A stretch of 52,914 nt of DNA from an uncultured Gammaproteobacteria bacterium (GTDB lineage: Bacteria; Pseudomonadota; Gammaproteobacteria; Enterobacterales; Succinivibrionaceae): assembly GCA_900315395.1 (NCBI GenBank), contig OMZC01000009.1, forward strand, positions 1 through 52,914, read 5' to 3'. Below are positions 35,153 to 42,822 of this stretch, in pieces. Every line of letters begins with the position of its first letter. The first letter of the stretch is position 1. The notes under the pieces are model-generated. The model made no database searches. It had not been told where the DNA came from and saw nothing but the letters and a program-made list of their open reading frames with translations. The translations under genes were made by a program, and so were the position numbers.

Positions 35153-35506
35153 ATGGCTAGCAACCCAATTATTGATCAGCTAGAGAAAGAGCAAATCCGT
35201 ACTGATATCCCTGAGTTCAACCCAGGTGACACCGTACGTGTTGAGGTTAAGGTTGTTGAAGGCGATAAGAGCCGTTTACAGGCTTTTGAGGGTAACGTTA
35301 TCGCTAAGCGTAACCGTGGCTTAAACTCATCATTCACCGTTCGTAAGATTTCTTCAGGTGAAGGTGTTGAGCGTGTATTCCAGACCAATTCACCACTTAT
35401 CGCTTCAGTTAAAGTAACTCGTCGTGGTGACGTTCGTCGTGCTAAGCTTTACTACTTACGTGACCGTGCTGGTAAGTCAGCTCGTATTCGTGAGAAGATC
35501 AACTAA
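35153..35506 (+). CDS. rplS: 50S ribosomal protein L19
   Basis: This 117-residue protein is bL19, located at the 30S-50S interface. It matches the family from [14 protein letters not shown] through [52 protein letters not shown] to [22 protein letters not shown] chose the ATG at 35153 on homology; an in-frame ATG at 35123 has no support. Last gene of the operon, followed by a terminator. Confidence 0.97.
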   Translation: MASNPIIDQLEKEQIRTDIPEFNPGDTVRVEVKVVEGDKSRLQAFEGNVIAKRNRGLNSSFTVRKISSGEGVERVFQTNSPLIASVKVTRRGDVRRAKLYYLRDRAGKSARIREKIN

Positions 35507-35529
35507 TCAGTTTTTAACTGATAAGTTAA

Positions 35530-35558
35530 AACGCCCAGTCAATGCTGGGCGTTGTTAT
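35530..35558 (+). terminator. Intrinsic terminator of the rpsP-rplS operon
   Basis: AACGCCCAG and CTGGGCGTT form a 9-bp GC-rich stem around TCAATG, followed by GTTATAT. The T tract is weak, but the position is right (23 nt after the stop). Confidence 0.75.
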
Positions 35559-35582
35559 ATGCGAGTAGGACAATTCTCAATC

Positions 35583-35933
35583 CTATTCAGAATCAGTATT
35601 CTCCTCTACAATAAAATATTTTTCACCCCATTTACTTATATTATCTAAGACCGGAATAATCGATCTGCCTTTTTCCGACAGTGAATACTCAACCTTTGGT
35701 GGTATTTCATCATAAGACTGACGTACTATCATTTGACTGCTGATAAGCTCCTTTAAAGAAGCTGCTAGCACTGCATCAGTGATGTTATCAATCTTACTTT
35801 TGATTTCACCATATCTTAAATTATCAGCTTTAGATAAAACTGATAAGATCCTTGATTTCCATTTTCCACTGAACATATCAAGACTATATTCTAGAGAATT
35901 CCGGATATCTTTCTTTAGTTTTCGTTCGTACAT
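35583..35933 (-). CDS. HxlR-family winged-helix transcriptional regulator
   Basis: This 116-residue protein has the MarR/HxlR winged-helix pattern: a segment LEYSLDMFSGKWKSRILSVLSK near the N terminus, LRYGEIKSKIDNITDAVLAASLKELISSQMI as the recognition region, and the wing QSYDEIPPKVEYSLSEKGRSIIPVLDNISKWGEKY. Unlike typical HxlR proteins, I see no cysteine near the N terminus for thiol or aldehyde sensing. I chose the start at 35933 with AGAGG 7-8 nt upstream. It is divergent from an amino-acid ABC transporter operon about 600 nt away and is the obvious candidate regulator. Confidence 0.85.
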   Translation of the reverse strand: MYERKLKKDIRNSLEYSLDMFSGKWKSRILSVLSKADNLRYGEIKSKIDNITDAVLAASLKELISSQMIVRQSYDEIPPKVEYSLSEKGRSIIPVLDNISKWGEKYFIVEENTDSE

Positions 35934-36163
35934 CGTTACCTCTGAGTATATTAAAAGTATAATGAACATCGAACTTTTATAAAGTAACTATAAAAACTAT
36001 TATCTAAACGTAAATCTCAAAGTAACAATAGAAATAACATGTTACTAAACAAGTGCATAGTAGCTAATAATTTTGCTTACTTCTTACGAACACTTACCTA
36101 CTTTTATACAATTAGCATACCGTAATTTGAAAATCGGTTTTATTGATGCAAAACGTGCCTAGT

Positions 36164-36262
36164 GTACGCGTACTCGTCAAACGGTGTAACGATCATGACG
36201 AGCTTCATCAATAATCCTCTTTCAATGTTTTACGCCAGTTGTGACCTCTTACAGCTGGCGCT
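36164..36262 (+). ncRNA. Candidate small RNA / folded intergenic element
   Basis: The palindrome GTACGCGTAC (36164-36173), a 7-bp stem CTCGTCA/TGACGAG (36174-36202) and a GC-rich 10-bp hairpin CGCCAGTTGT/ACAGCTGGCG with an 8-nt loop (36233-36260) lie in order, followed by CTTTCTTTGATTTTT. The last hairpin looks like a terminator. A weak TATACA at 36105-36110 could be a -10. No match to a known RNA family was recognised. Confidence 0.3.
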
Positions 36263-36314
36263 TTCTTTGATTTTTCTGTGTAAAAGTCATCTCAATCCTT
36301 ATAAGTAATTTCTA

Positions 36315-36341
36315 TTGATCGGTATTAAAAAATAGTATTAT
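36315..36341 (+). promoter_or_regulatory. Promoter of the ABC transporter operon
   Basis: TTGATC at 36315-36320 and TATTAT at 36336-36341 are separated by 15 bp. The predicted leader before the first gene is about 180 nt. AACCTAT/ATAGGTT (36369-36389) just downstream is a possible operator. Confidence 0.4.
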
Positions 36342-36391
36342 CAAATCTCTTTGTTTTTATTTAAGATAAACCTATAAAACAGATAGGTTAA

Positions 36392-36460
36392 ATGAAGAAG
36401 AGATTGAGAATGTACATATTAAAGTTGTTTTGCATAAAGAATCGAATGCGTAACTCCTGA
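36392..36460 (+). CDS. Possible leader peptide upstream ORF (22 codons)
   Basis: An ATG at 36392 opens a frame of 22 sense codons ending at TGA 36458-36460. The product starts MKKRLRMYILKLFCIKN and is basic, with a single Cys at codon 14. An AGG lies 4 nt before the ATG, a short spacing. The stop codon is inside the 5' arm of the hairpin at 36454-36487, the layout expected for a translated attenuator. An open frame this short can occur by chance. Confidence 0.3.
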   Translation: MKKRLRMYILKLFCIKNRMRNS

Positions 36461-36487
36461 TATACAAAGGTTTGTTTATATCAGGAG
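36454..36487 (+). promoter_or_regulatory. Leader hairpin before the ABC operon
   Basis: CTCCTGATATA and TATATCAGGAG form a perfect 11-bp stem, with an inner CAAA/TTTG helix. The 3' arm contains AGGAG, an SD-like sequence that the stem would mask. It ends 29 nt before the real SD (GGAG at 36517). No T tract follows. Confidence 0.6.
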
Positions 36488-36529
36488 CAATCACAGTTAT
36501 TTGATTCAGTTTTTATGGAGAACACAATT

Positions 36530-37354
36530 ATGTCAATTTCAAAATCATTATTAAATATCGTTAAAACCACTACTATTGCAACTTCAATTCTTGCATCTAC
36601 TGCTGCTTTTGCAGATGAAACTTACATCATTGCTACCGAAGGCGCTTATGCTCCTTTTAATTATGTAAACAGTGACGGTACACCTGATGGTTATGACATC
36701 GCTGTAGCAAAAGCTGTTGATGCGAAATTAGATGACGTTAAGTTTGAGTACCAAACAGTTGAATGGTCTTCAATATTCGCAGGACTTGAAGCTGACAGAT
36801 ATGATCTTGTGGTAAGTAATGTTGCAAAGAATCCAGATAGAGAGCAAAAGTATCTGTTCTCAGATGTGCCATATGCTTGGGATATAGGCGGTGTAGTTTA
36901 TAAGAAAGGTCGCACTGATATTAAAGGACTTCCAGATCTTAAAGATAAGACTGTCTCTGTTGCCGTAGGTAGCTCAAATGCTCATACAGTAGAGCAGTGG
37001 AATAAAGAACACGGTGATCCTATCAAGGTTGTATACGGCGAAGGTGAAGTTTCAAAAGCTATCTTAGATGTACAAGAAGGTCGAGTAGATGCAACCTTAG
37101 CAGATCCTGTAGTAGCTTATAACGTTATCAAAACACAGGGCTTTGATGTTGAGTATGCAGTTCGCAGTGAAGCAGAGCCTGTACCAGTATTCTGGCTTCT
37201 AAAAAAGAATGAAAAAGGTGAGAAGCTAAAAGCAAAAGTTGATAAAGCCTTAAAAGAGTTATTAGAGGATGGCACCTTAAAGAAGTTAAGCGAAAAGTAC
37301 TTTGGTGGTGACTACTCAACCAAAGAGGCTGTTCTAGCAAAGGTCGGTAAGTAA
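36530..37354 (+). CDS. Polar amino-acid ABC transporter, periplasmic binding protein
   Basis: This 274-residue protein is an SBP family 3 solute receptor, probably for cystine or another polar amino acid. The signal peptide is MSISKSLLNIVKTTTIATSILASTAAFA, with cleavage before DETY. Mature motifs are IATEGAYAPFNYVNSDGTPDGYDIAVAKAV, the EWSSIFAGLEADRYDLVVSNVAKNPDREQKYLFS block, and DVQEGRVDATLADPVVAYNV. I prefer the ATG at 36530 with GGAG 9 nt upstream; an ATG at 36515 overlaps the SD. The permease, ATPase and amidohydrolase follow. Confidence 0.92.
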   Translation: MSISKSLLNIVKTTTIATSILASTAAFADETYIIATEGAYAPFNYVNSDGTPDGYDIAVAKAVDAKLDDVKFEYQTVEWSSIFAGLEADRYDLVVSNVAKNPDREQKYLFSDVPYAWDIGGVVYKKGRTDIKGLPDLKDKTVSVAVGSSNAHTVEQWNKEHGDPIKVVYGEGEVSKAILDVQEGRVDATLADPVVAYNVIKTQGFDVEYAVRSEAEPVPVFWLLKKNEKGEKLKAKVDKALKELLEDGTLKKLSEKYFGGDYSTKEAVLAKVGK

Positions 37355-37421
37355 AAGAAACAGCCCTACTCAATAGGTAGGGCACTTCTTTAATAGATGC
37401 ATTGGGGAATGGTGAAATAAG

Positions 37422-38141
37422 ATGGGTAAGGCCTTTGATTTAGATTTTATGATCTCAGCTATTCCTGAGTTTTTGTATTATCTTCCAGTAACCTTAGGTA
37501 TAGCTTTTGCTGCCGGTGTCTTAGCTTTATGTATCGGTTTTACAGTAGCTTTAATCAGATACTTTAATGTACCTGTCCTAAAAAAGATCTGCATTGTTTA
37601 TGTTTCTTTTGCCAGAGGCACTCCATGTCTGGTGCAGCTACTTTTGGCTTATTACGGTATTCCTATTTTCTTAAAGTCACTAAATGCCTATTTAGGTACA
37701 AATATCTCTGTTAATGGAATTCCAGCTACGGTCTTTGCCATTACTGCACTCTCTTTAAACATCGGTGCATTTATGTCTGAGACTTTAAGAAGCTCTCTTT
37801 TGTCAGTAGACAAAGGACAGTTTGAAGCTTGCTACAGTGTGAATATGACCACTTTTCAAGCTTTAAGACGTATCGTGATCCCTCAGGCTTTTACAGTGGC
37901 TATTCCACCATTAGGCAATACCTTCATCTCACTAGTTAAAGACACAAGTTTGATCTTTAGCATATCAGTTGTGGAAATGATGGCTGTAGCAAAGATTGTA
38001 GGTGGCAGATCATTTAGATTTTTTGAAGTTTACATCGTGGTAGCACTCATTTACTGGTTAGTGTGCATCCTTTTAGAAAGAGTTGTCGTAATCGCTGAGA
38101 AGAAATTTAGAAAATATCAGGCAGGTACATGCAATGATTGA
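37422..38141 (+). CDS. Polar amino-acid ABC transporter permease
   Basis: This 239-residue HisM/GlnP-type inner-membrane protein has about five membrane segments and the EAA coupling loop (ACYSVNMTTFQALRRIVIPQAFTVAIPPLGN). SFARGTPCLVQLLLAYYGIP is the conserved early motif. It probably works as a homodimer, because only one permease gene is present. It overlaps the ATPase gene by 8 nt and follows the receptor gene by 67 nt. Confidence 0.92.
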   Translation: MGKAFDLDFMISAIPEFLYYLPVTLGIAFAAGVLALCIGFTVALIRYFNVPVLKKICIVYVSFARGTPCLVQLLLAYYGIPIFLKSLNAYLGTNISVNGIPATVFAITALSLNIGAFMSETLRSSLLSVDKGQFEACYSVNMTTFQALRRIVIPQAFTVAIPPLGNTFISLVKDTSLIFSISVVEMMAVAKIVGGRSFRFFEVYIVVALIYWLVCILLERVVVIAEKKFRKYQAGTCND

Positions 38142-38886
38142 AATTGAACATCTTAAAAAGACTTTTAATGGAAAAGAAGTTCTGTCTGATATCAATTTAA
38201 AGATCAACAAAGGTGAGATTGTATCTATTATCGGAACTTCAGGTGCAGGTAAAACTACCTTACTTAGAACTTTAAATTTATTGGAAACACCTGATTCAGG
38301 CATCATTACAATTGGGGATGCTAGAGTCGATGCAACTTCATACTCAAAGCATGATTTAAGGCAGTTAAGAAGCAAGTCAGCTATGGTGTTTCAGCACTAC
38401 AATCTTTTTAAGAATAAGACTGCTCTTGAGAATATTACTGAAAGCCTAATCTATGTTAAAAAGCTAAGCAAAGATAAAGCTAAACAGAGAGGATTAGAAC
38501 TCTTAGACAGAGTTGGTCTGTCAGATAAAGCTAATGTCTATCCTGTATGCTTAAGTGGTGGTCAGCAGCAACGTGTAAGTATAGCTAGAGCTTTAGCTGT
38601 TGAGCCTGAGGTGATCTTATTTGATGAACCTACAAGTGCTTTAGATCCTGAGTGGGTTGGAGAAGTATTGCAGGTAATGAATGAGATTGCCAAAGACGGT
38701 ATCACCATGGTCGTAGTTTCTCATGAGATGCGCTTTGTGCACAATGTCTCTACAAGAGTGCTGTTCTTAAATGAAGGAAAGATAATCGAAGATGGCAGCC
38801 CAGATGAGGTCTTTGTAGCTCCTAAGAATACACGTACAGCCAAGTTCTTGTTTCAAGCAGATCTGCTATTAAATCGAGCTTCATAA
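38134..38886 (+). CDS. Polar amino-acid ABC transporter ATP-binding protein
   Basis: This 250-residue ABC ATPase powers the importer. Walker A IGTSGAGKTTLLRTLN (near residue 35), Q-loop MVFQHYNLFKNKTALENI, signature LSGGQQQRVSIARAL, Walker B VILFDEPTSALDPE and H-loop VVSHEMRFV are all intact. It is most like the GlnQ/YecC group. Overlaps exist at both ends (8 nt with the permease, 1 nt with the amidohydrolase). Confidence 0.94.
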   Translation: MIEIEHLKKTFNGKEVLSDINLKINKGEIVSIIGTSGAGKTTLLRTLNLLETPDSGIITIGDARVDATSYSKHDLRQLRSKSAMVFQHYNLFKNKTALENITESLIYVKKLSKDKAKQRGLELLDRVGLSDKANVYPVCLSGGQQQRVSIARALAVEPEVILFDEPTSALDPEWVGEVLQVMNEIAKDGITMVVVSHEMRFVHNVSTRVLFLNEGKIIEDGSPDEVFVAPKNTRTAKFLFQADLLLNRAS

Positions 38887-40031
38887 TGAGTAATGACATT
38901 CCCTTTGAAGTTCTTACAGAGCTTGAAGAGAACTTCAAGTATTTGCATCAGCATCCAGAGACTGCACTAAAGGAATTTAAGACCACAGCCTTTATAAAAG
39001 ACTATCTTGAAAATAAGTGCAAGGTAGAGCTTTTGGATTTAGGTTTAGATACAGGTTCGCTTGCTATCATCAGAGGTGATAGCAATTATGGATCGGTAGG
39101 CTTTCGTGCTGATATTGATGCTCTTCCATTAGAAGAGCAAACTACGCTTGATTACAAATCCAAAAACGAAGGCTGTATGCATGCCTGTGGGCATGATGCA
39201 CATACTGCTATTCTGTTAGCTTTTGCCCGTCTTTTAAGTCTAGATAATCCTTTTAAGGGTAATGTTATCTTTCTGTTTCAACCAGCTGAAGAAGCTGAGC
39301 ACGGTGGACAAAGAGTAGTTGATGCAGGTCTTTTTTCAAAGGTAAAGATTGACCGCTTTTTTGCGTTACATGTGACTCCTGAGCTCAACGTAGGTCAGAT
39401 TGCCATAAGTGCAGGTCCTTTCTCTGCTAATGTTGATCGTTTTAGCTATGAGATTAAAGGTATTGGTACTCATGCAAGTACCCCTTATAAAGGACTTAAT
39501 CCAATTAAAGCTTTAGAGTTGTTATCTAATCGCTTATCTTCACTGGTAGCACAGAACATTCCTTGTGGTGATAAAGCTCTGATATCTTTAACTCATGTAA
39601 GCTCTGGTAGTACCTGGAATATCATTCCTGATTTTGCCTATGCTGAGGGTACTGTAAGATCATTTTCTGCTTCAGCTCGTTCTACAATCATTGAGAAAAT
39701 GACACAGTTAAAAACAGTCTTAGAAGCTGAAGGCTATAAAGTAGAATTTAACTTTATCAAGGGCTGTCCTGCTACAAACAATGATCCTAAATTGTCAGAG
39801 CTCATTAAAGAAGAAGCTACAAAGCTAGGTTTGACTGTAGTCTCTCAAAGAGCAAATCTTGGGGGAGAGGATTTTTCGTGTTTCCAAGAGCATGTGCCAG
39901 GTGCGATGTTTAACCTAGGAACAGGCATAGGTCCTAGCTTACATAATGGTAAATTTAAAGTTGATCCTGATGCTTTAAAGATTGGTCTTAATGTCTACAA
40001 TAGCATTCTAAAGAGACTATCTCGTGTCTAA
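38886..40031 (+). CDS. M20 family amidohydrolase (N-acyl-amino-acid deacylase type)
   Basis: This 381-residue metallohydrolase belongs to the M20D group (hippurate hydrolase, N-acetyl-cysteine or -diaminopimelate deacetylases). Metal-binding motifs are GFRADIDALPLEEQ, CMHACGHDAHTA, FQPAEEAEHGG and FALHVTPEL; the lid domain has GIGTHASTPYKGLNPI. No signal peptide, so it acts in the cytoplasm on imported substrate. Its ATG overlaps the end of the ATPase gene. A comparable transporter-plus-M20 operon in Bacillus subtilis (ytm/tcy with sndA) handles N-acyl sulfur amino acids, which suggests, but does not show, such a role here. Confidence 0.88.
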   Translation: MSNDIPFEVLTELEENFKYLHQHPETALKEFKTTAFIKDYLENKCKVELLDLGLDTGSLAIIRGDSNYGSVGFRADIDALPLEEQTTLDYKSKNEGCMHACGHDAHTAILLAFARLLSLDNPFKGNVIFLFQPAEEAEHGGQRVVDAGLFSKVKIDRFFALHVTPELNVGQIAISAGPFSANVDRFSYEIKGIGTHASTPYKGLNPIKALELLSNRLSSLVAQNIPCGDKALISLTHVSSGSTWNIIPDFAYAEGTVRSFSASARSTIIEKMTQLKTVLEAEGYKVEFNFIKGCPATNNDPKLSELIKEEATKLGLTVVSQRANLGGEDFSCFQEHVPGAMFNLGTGIGPSLHNGKFKVDPDALKIGLNVYNSILKRLSRV

Positions 40032-40065
40032 AAATGTAGTCATAACGGGCGTTATGACTACATTT
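40032..40065. terminator. Bidirectional terminator at the end of the ABC operon
   Basis: A perfect 15-bp stem (AAATGTAGTCATAAC and its complement) around GGGC lies directly after the M20 stop and 8 nt before the convergent minus-strand gene end. The T tracts are short on either side. Confidence 0.8.
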
Positions 40066-40072
40066 AGCTCAC

Positions 40073-40528
40073 TTATTTCTTACCTTCAGGGAAGAGTCTT
40101 TCATATATTTGCTCATAAGCCATTCCTAGCAAAAACACAGGAGCATGAGCGTATAGGCTGTCTAATAGGCGTTTAGAGCCTTTGATGTGAATTCTATTCT
40201 CTTTAATTGGATTTAACCGTCTGCAGCCAAAGTGAGCAATGATTTTAGGAATTCCATCTTTTTGCCTATCACTAAATTTAGCTGCGTTATGATTCTGCAA
40301 CAGTATGGCATCAGTTGAGGCACCATATTTAATTTCGCTGATATCAAAACGCAGAATGAAAAGGCACTCTAAGAAGTATTCAGGGTATTTACCATCTTCA
40401 GACTTGGGTCTTGTGATAACGATGAACTCCTGATCATCATGTTTTTTGATGTAGTTATTCCAAATGTATGGAACAGGATCTTGCTTAATTTTGTTGATAG
40501 CGTGTGTGTACATTTCTTCAAAAGTCAT
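40073..40528 (-). CDS. Unrecognised protein, paralogue A
   Basis: I do not recognise this 151-residue family. It is a soluble, basic protein without signal peptide or membrane segment. The blocks MTFEEMYTHAINKIKQDPV, IKKHDDQEFIVIT, ILLQNHNAAKFSDRQKDGIPKIIAHFGCRRLNPIKENRIHIKGSKRLLDS are shared with the next gene. I use the ATG at 40528 because GGAG lies 6 nt upstream in both copies; the in-frame ATG at 40540 contains that SD. The segment RLNPIKENRIHIKGSKRLLDS is the best-conserved block. Confidence 0.7.
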   Translation of the reverse strand: MTFEEMYTHAINKIKQDPVPYIWNNYIKKHDDQEFIVITRPKSEDGKYPEYFLECLFILRFDISEIKYGASTDAILLQNHNAAKFSDRQKDGIPKIIAHFGCRRLNPIKENRIHIKGSKRLLDSLYAHAPVFLLGMAYEQIYERLFPEGKK

Positions 40529-40748
40529 TTGATACTCCATGTCTCTTTTTTACCATATGAGCATTAGCTAAAAGGGGAGACTAGATGTCCGCGTAACTGC
40601 CAACTCATATTGCATCTGTTTCCTGCTCTTGTGGCGCAGGTTACCAATTTACTTAAGATAGACAGAATTAGAATAAGCTTCTGTCTTATAGCTCAATACT
40701 GAAAGTTTCTTGCAGCTACAACCTCGGTTATTACTGCAAATTACTTAG

Positions 40749-41198
40749 TCACTTTGTTTTCTCAGGAAAGAGGTGTTTATAGACCTGATCACAGCACATT
40801 CCCATTAAGGTCAAGGTGGAGTGAACATATGCACTGTCTAAAAGAAGTTTTGATCCTTTGATATGGATCCTTTTCTCTTTAATTGGATTTAACTGTTTGC
40901 AACCAAAGTAGGCAATGATTTTCTGAATACCTTCTTTTTGCATATCAGTAAATTTAGCTTCGTTATGATTCTGCAAAAGCAAGGCTTCAGTTGAACTGCC
41001 ATAACAGATCTCACTGATATCAAACTTCAGATAGTAGAGACACTCTATGAAATATTTTGGGTACTTACCTTCTTTTGGATAAGTAATTACTATGAATTCC
41101 TGATCATCATGCTTTTTTATACAGTGATTCCAAACAAATGAAACAGGATCTTGCTTAATCTTGTTGATAGCGTGTGTGTACATTTCTTTAAAAGTCAT
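40749..41198 (-). CDS. Unrecognised protein, paralogue B
   Basis: This 149-residue protein is a close paralogue of the gene 220 nt downstream. The first 20 residues (MTFKEMYTHAINKIKQDPVS) and the block KKHDDQEFIVIT are almost identical, and LNPIKEKRIHIKGSKLLLDS is shared, while the middle and the C-terminal ~25 residues have diverged. The SD and start context are identical in the two copies. A longer reading from 41231 starts upstream of the shared SD and is less likely. Function unknown; the gene lies between paralogue A and the initiator tRNA gene. Confidence 0.7.
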   Translation of the reverse strand: MTFKEMYTHAINKIKQDPVSFVWNHCIKKHDDQEFIVITYPKEGKYPKYFIECLYYLKFDISEICYGSSTEALLLQNHNEAKFTDMQKEGIQKIIAYFGCKQLNPIKEKRIHIKGSKLLLDSAYVHSTLTLMGMCCDQVYKHLFPEKTK

Positions 41199-41622
41199 TT
41201 GATACTCCTTGTCAATTATTACTTGCCACATGAGTTTGTGTTCAAAGTGGTGATAGGCGAGATACGTAAAGCTGCAAGCTCACAGTCACCTAGTGGCGAC
41301 ATTCACCTATATATCTGACTAATAACATCCATTAGTCTTTGACAGGAAATTCAAGATTAAGTACTTAGCATTAAGATTTGATTTTGTTATGTATTAACTA
41401 AGTACACTTTCATTATAGAATTCAATTTCTAAAAATCAATAAAGAGGGGATTAATAATTTTAAATATTAAGCTAACTATTTAATAATTAAATAAAAATAA
41501 AATTATCATGATTTTAAAAATTGCAATATTTTTCCAAACCAAGAAAATGAGAATTTGGGGATAAGAAAAAAAACAAGAGGCTAGAAACGAAAAAAGTTCG
41601 CTTTTTGCGAACTTCTAGGAAT
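41199..41622. other. AT-rich spacer between paralogue B and tRNA-fMet
   Basis: No gene seen. The part nearest the tRNA holds its terminator (41589-41614). GTACTTAG/CTAAGTAC (41361-41405) is an 8-bp inverted repeat with a 29-nt gap. The rest (about 41410-41580) is A/T-rich and featureless. Confidence 0.5.
41589..41614 (-). terminator. Intrinsic terminator of tRNA-fMet
   Basis: On the minus strand AAGTTCGC pairs with GCGAACTT around AAAAA and is followed by at least four T, 9 nt beyond the CCA end. Confidence 0.9.
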
Positions 41623-41699
<77 letters not shown>

Positions 41700-41714
41700 T
41701 CAAATTGTGAGCAC

Positions 41715-41743
41715 ATGATATAGGCTGAGAGTTCTAATGTCAA
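41715..41743 (-). promoter_or_regulatory. Promoter of tRNA-fMet
   Basis: Reading the minus strand, a perfect TTGACA (41738-41743) and TATCAT (41715-41720) are separated by exactly 17 bp, and the transcript would start about 8 nt before the tRNA 5' end. Confidence 0.8.
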
Positions 41744-41983
41744 GCATTTTGTGAGCCAAATTCAATTTTTTTTCTAAAAAAGACAGTGCTGAATTTAGAT
41801 AATATCTATGGAGTGCGATTTACAAGCCATTCGTATAATGTAATATCAAACTAAGAACATTTGTATAAGATCTCTGAAAACAGTAAGGATGATGGGGAGC
41901 TTTTTAGACGAAGATTCTTTTACAGTGGTAATGTAATTGGAACTTCAGTATGTAAAATCCAAGCTTAGGACTTTAGGCAAAAA

Positions 41984-42006
41984 TAAAGCGGAACTTAATC
42001 CGCTTC
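41984..42006 (-). terminator. Intrinsic terminator of the CBM48 gene
   Basis: On the minus strand AAGCGGA pairs with TCCGCTT around a short loop and is followed by TATTTTT, 22 nt beyond the stop. Confidence 0.8.
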
Positions 42007-42027
42007 ATTCTTCATAAATAGTGAGTA

Positions 42028-42351
42028 TTAGTCACGAACTGCTGAAAATACTGAGTTATCGCCACCAAATGGGTTAGCTACATAACGCTCAGCATCCCAG
42101 TCGTTATCATACTTAACGCTGTTGTCTTCAAAGGTGTACTTAAATCTGTACTGATATGAAGGCTGCTCGCCAGCTTTTACAGTGATTGAACCCTTGAAAG
42201 TGCCATTCTTCTGAGGCTTCATTGCAACAGGCTGCCAGCCATTGTGCTCACATAGAAGATCGATCTTCTTAGCATTCTGTGCTGCAGTCTTTTTGATTGT
42301 GAAGGTTACAGTTACCTTATTGTCTTTGGTAAACTTCTTAGAAACACTCAT
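42028..42351 (-). CDS. Stand-alone CBM48/AMPK-beta-like glycogen-binding-fold protein
   Basis: This 107-residue protein is one early-set (E-set) domain, the fold that precedes the catalytic domain of glycogen branching and debranching enzymes and forms AMPK-beta. The pattern KVTVTFTIKKTAAQNAKKIDLLCEHNGWQPVAMKPQKNGTFKGSITVKAGEQPSYQYRFKY, with the W-x-P-V-x-M strand turn and the aromatic YQYRFKY strand, is typical. No catalytic domain, signal peptide or linker is present. The start has AGGAG. It may tether something to glycogen or bind an alpha-glucan-related ligand; the partner is unknown. Confidence 0.85.
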   Translation of the reverse strand: MSVSKKFTKDNKVTVTFTIKKTAAQNAKKIDLLCEHNGWQPVAMKPQKNGTFKGSITVKAGEQPSYQYRFKYTFEDNSVKYDNDWDAERYVANPFGGDNSVFSAVRD

Positions 42352-42822
42352 CGTATTCTCCTATAGTTACAAAGCACCGGCTTTGAAAACTTGTCACAAC
42401 TTTCTACTACAGACGGTACTTTATTTTTATAATTTCTACACACAGGTATTGTAAGCCTTTTTTTGTGCAATTTTCTATTTTTTAACCGTAAATAGATAAT
42501 ATACATATTCAATGTGTGAGCTATGATAAATTTTTAGCGTGCATTAAAAATGAAAATTATTCTACATTTAGAAATTTAACACTCTGAAATAAAGAGTTAT
42601 TTTTCGTCAGAATGTATGTTTACGCCGTAAACGTTTGCAAGAGTGTGTATTGTAAAGAATAGATTAAATCTTTGTAAAACAATGAATTAACTAATTTTAA
42701 AATAAGGATAGAAATTATAGTAATAAAATAAAAATGAAGCTAAAATCAGAATAAATGCAAATTTTTATCGAATACTATATTAACCAGAATGCTCCGTTTT
42801 GGTGATTTATATCAGCAAAAAC
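42352..42822. other. 471-nt spacer between the CBM48 gene and mutH
   Basis: No gene is seen. It is very AT-rich. A palindrome GTTTACG-C-CGTAAAC (42618-42632) overlaps a LacI/PurR-like GTAAACGTTTGC (42627-42638). No clear terminator for mutH was found. Confidence 0.55.
42618..42640. promoter_or_regulatory. LacI/PurR-family operator-like palindromes
   Basis: Two overlapping palindromes are seen: GTTTACG/CGTAAAC around one C, and GTAAACGTTTGC, which matches the PurR-type consensus at 12 of 16 positions. It lies 267 nt upstream of the CBM48 gene start. Confidence 0.35.

Larger units (their letters stand above)
35934..36529. other. 596-nt spacer between the HxlR gene and the ABC operon
   Basis: No large gene is present. 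It has an AT-rich first part (35934-36150), a folded block at 36160-36262 that may be a small RNA, a promoter (36315-36341) and the ABC operon leader, which has a 7-bp inverted repeat, a possible 22-codon ORF and a strong hairpin. The operators of the HxlR protein are expected here. Confidence 0.6.
41700..42027. other. Spacer between tRNA-fMet and the CBM48 gene
   Basis: It holds the tRNA promoter at its left end and the CBM48 terminator (41984-42006) at its right. No gene is seen in the roughly 240 bases between. Confidence 0.55.

Noticed and set aside
35424..35648. Open frame overlapping the end of rplS
   Set aside because: It runs out of frame through rplS and its terminator and has no SD or recognisable domain.
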